A stretch of 5,611 nucleotides of DNA from Thermodesulfobacteriota bacterium (GTDB taxonomy: Bacteria; Desulfobacterota; Syntrophobacteria; BM002). Below the pieces are notes generated by a model. That model was not told the origin of the DNA, did no database searches, and worked only from the letters and a program-made list of their open reading frames with translations. Position numbers and translations under genes: made by a program. The stretch covers positions 1-5,611 of the forward strand of contig CAMYLW010000367.1 of the NCBI GenBank assembly GCA_947259475.1, given 5' to 3'. This document shows positions 5,392 to 5,611 of this stretch, in pieces (the stretch's first letter is position 1; the number at the start of each line of letters is the position of its first letter).

Positions 5392-5611
5392 ATGCGAGCG
5401 CTGACTGCAATATTTCTGCTTCTGGTGCTATCTCTACCAGCTTGTGGACCTGTTTACCACTCCCCGGATCTGGGTCATCTATACAGCGAGCTGGCTCAAC
5501 GAGAAGACCCCCATCGCAACCCGATAATTGTCATACCGGGCCTGCTTGGTTCCAAATTGATCGACCAGGAATCGGGCGCAGTTGTCTGGGGTGCCTTTGG
5601 TCTCGGTCAGG
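5392..5611 (+). CDS. LCAT-like lipoprotein hydrolase/acyltransferase, N-terminal part
   Basis: The first 73 residues of a gene cut by the right edge. A basic MRA start, a hydrophobic run (LTAIFLLLVLSL) and the lipobox LPAC with Cys18 mark a lipoprotein signal peptide, so the mature protein would be tethered to a membrane on the outer side of the inner membrane. After a short linker, PIIVIPGLLGSKLID (44-58) followed by SGAVVWGAFG (61-70) is the characteristic opening of the lecithin:cholesterol acyltransferase family, alpha/beta hydrolases that move or release acyl chains from lipids. The PGLLGS turn would help form the oxyanion hole; the catalytic Ser, Asp and His lie beyond the window. ATG 5392 is preferred because GGAG at 5382-5385 precedes it by 6 bases; the in-frame ATG at 5380 has no such site and would add four residues. 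The SDR gene just upstream is probably co-transcribed. Family assignment rests on this short segment only. Confidence 0.75.
   Translation, partial: MRALTAIFLLLVLSLPACGPVYHSPDLGHLYSELAQREDPHRNPIIVIPGLLGSKLIDQESGAVVWGAFGLGQ

Noticed and set aside
1..5611. Insertion sequence, prophage, CRISPR, tRNA or defence system
   Set aside because: No transposase, integrase, Cas, nuclease or tRNA-like sequence is seen. Apart from the broken typA and the repeats, the genes are ordinary chromosomal ones.

Overview
The window is a piece of bacterial chromosome, most likely from a Desulfobacterota (former Deltaproteobacteria) member. The TypA C-terminal sequence (EFLTDTKGTGIMN, then NREQDINVNPCKEKKLSNMRA) and the MetF sequence look like that group, and short degenerate repeats lie between the genes. 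This placement is an inference from remembered family resemblance, not a search.

Layout. Four genes read leftward on the minus strand, in the order typA, metF, a TPR membrane protein, and a glyoxalase-fold (VOC) protein. Two genes read rightward from about 4479: a short-chain dehydrogenase/reductase (SDR) and the start of an LCAT-like lipoprotein hydrolase/acyltransferase cut by the right edge. The two groups diverge from a 259-bp intergenic region (4220-4478). This region holds an 18-bp near-perfect inverted repeat around a patch of degenerate 7-bp repeats, a possible typA promoter, and an operator-like dyad just before the SDR start. The leftmost 106 bases hold no gene that can be supported.

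The clearest anomaly is typA (BipA), a ribosome-associated GTPase. It is split into two frames at about 2959. Residues 1-420 are normal and the last 158 residues are normal, but about 35 codons of domain V, including the family's RGLIG segment, are missing at the junction. The arithmetic fits loss of about 104 nt from an otherwise standard ~613-residue gene. By chance or selection, the C-terminal piece has its own Shine-Dalgarno-like AAGGAG seven bases before an in-frame TTG.

How the genes may work together. metF (5,10-methylenetetrahydrofolate reductase) supplies methyl-THF for methionine synthesis or, in many anaerobes, the Wood-Ljungdahl pathway. The TPR protein and the VOC enzyme have no clear link to it beyond strand and order. 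The SDR and the lipoprotein are 16 bases apart and probably co-transcribed, which suggests a shared role with lipid-like or hydrophobic substrates. A secondary theme is heptanucleotide-periodic sequence in intergenic DNA (521-548, 628-655, 4290-4338). I see no CRISPR array, RNA gene, insertion sequence or defence system.
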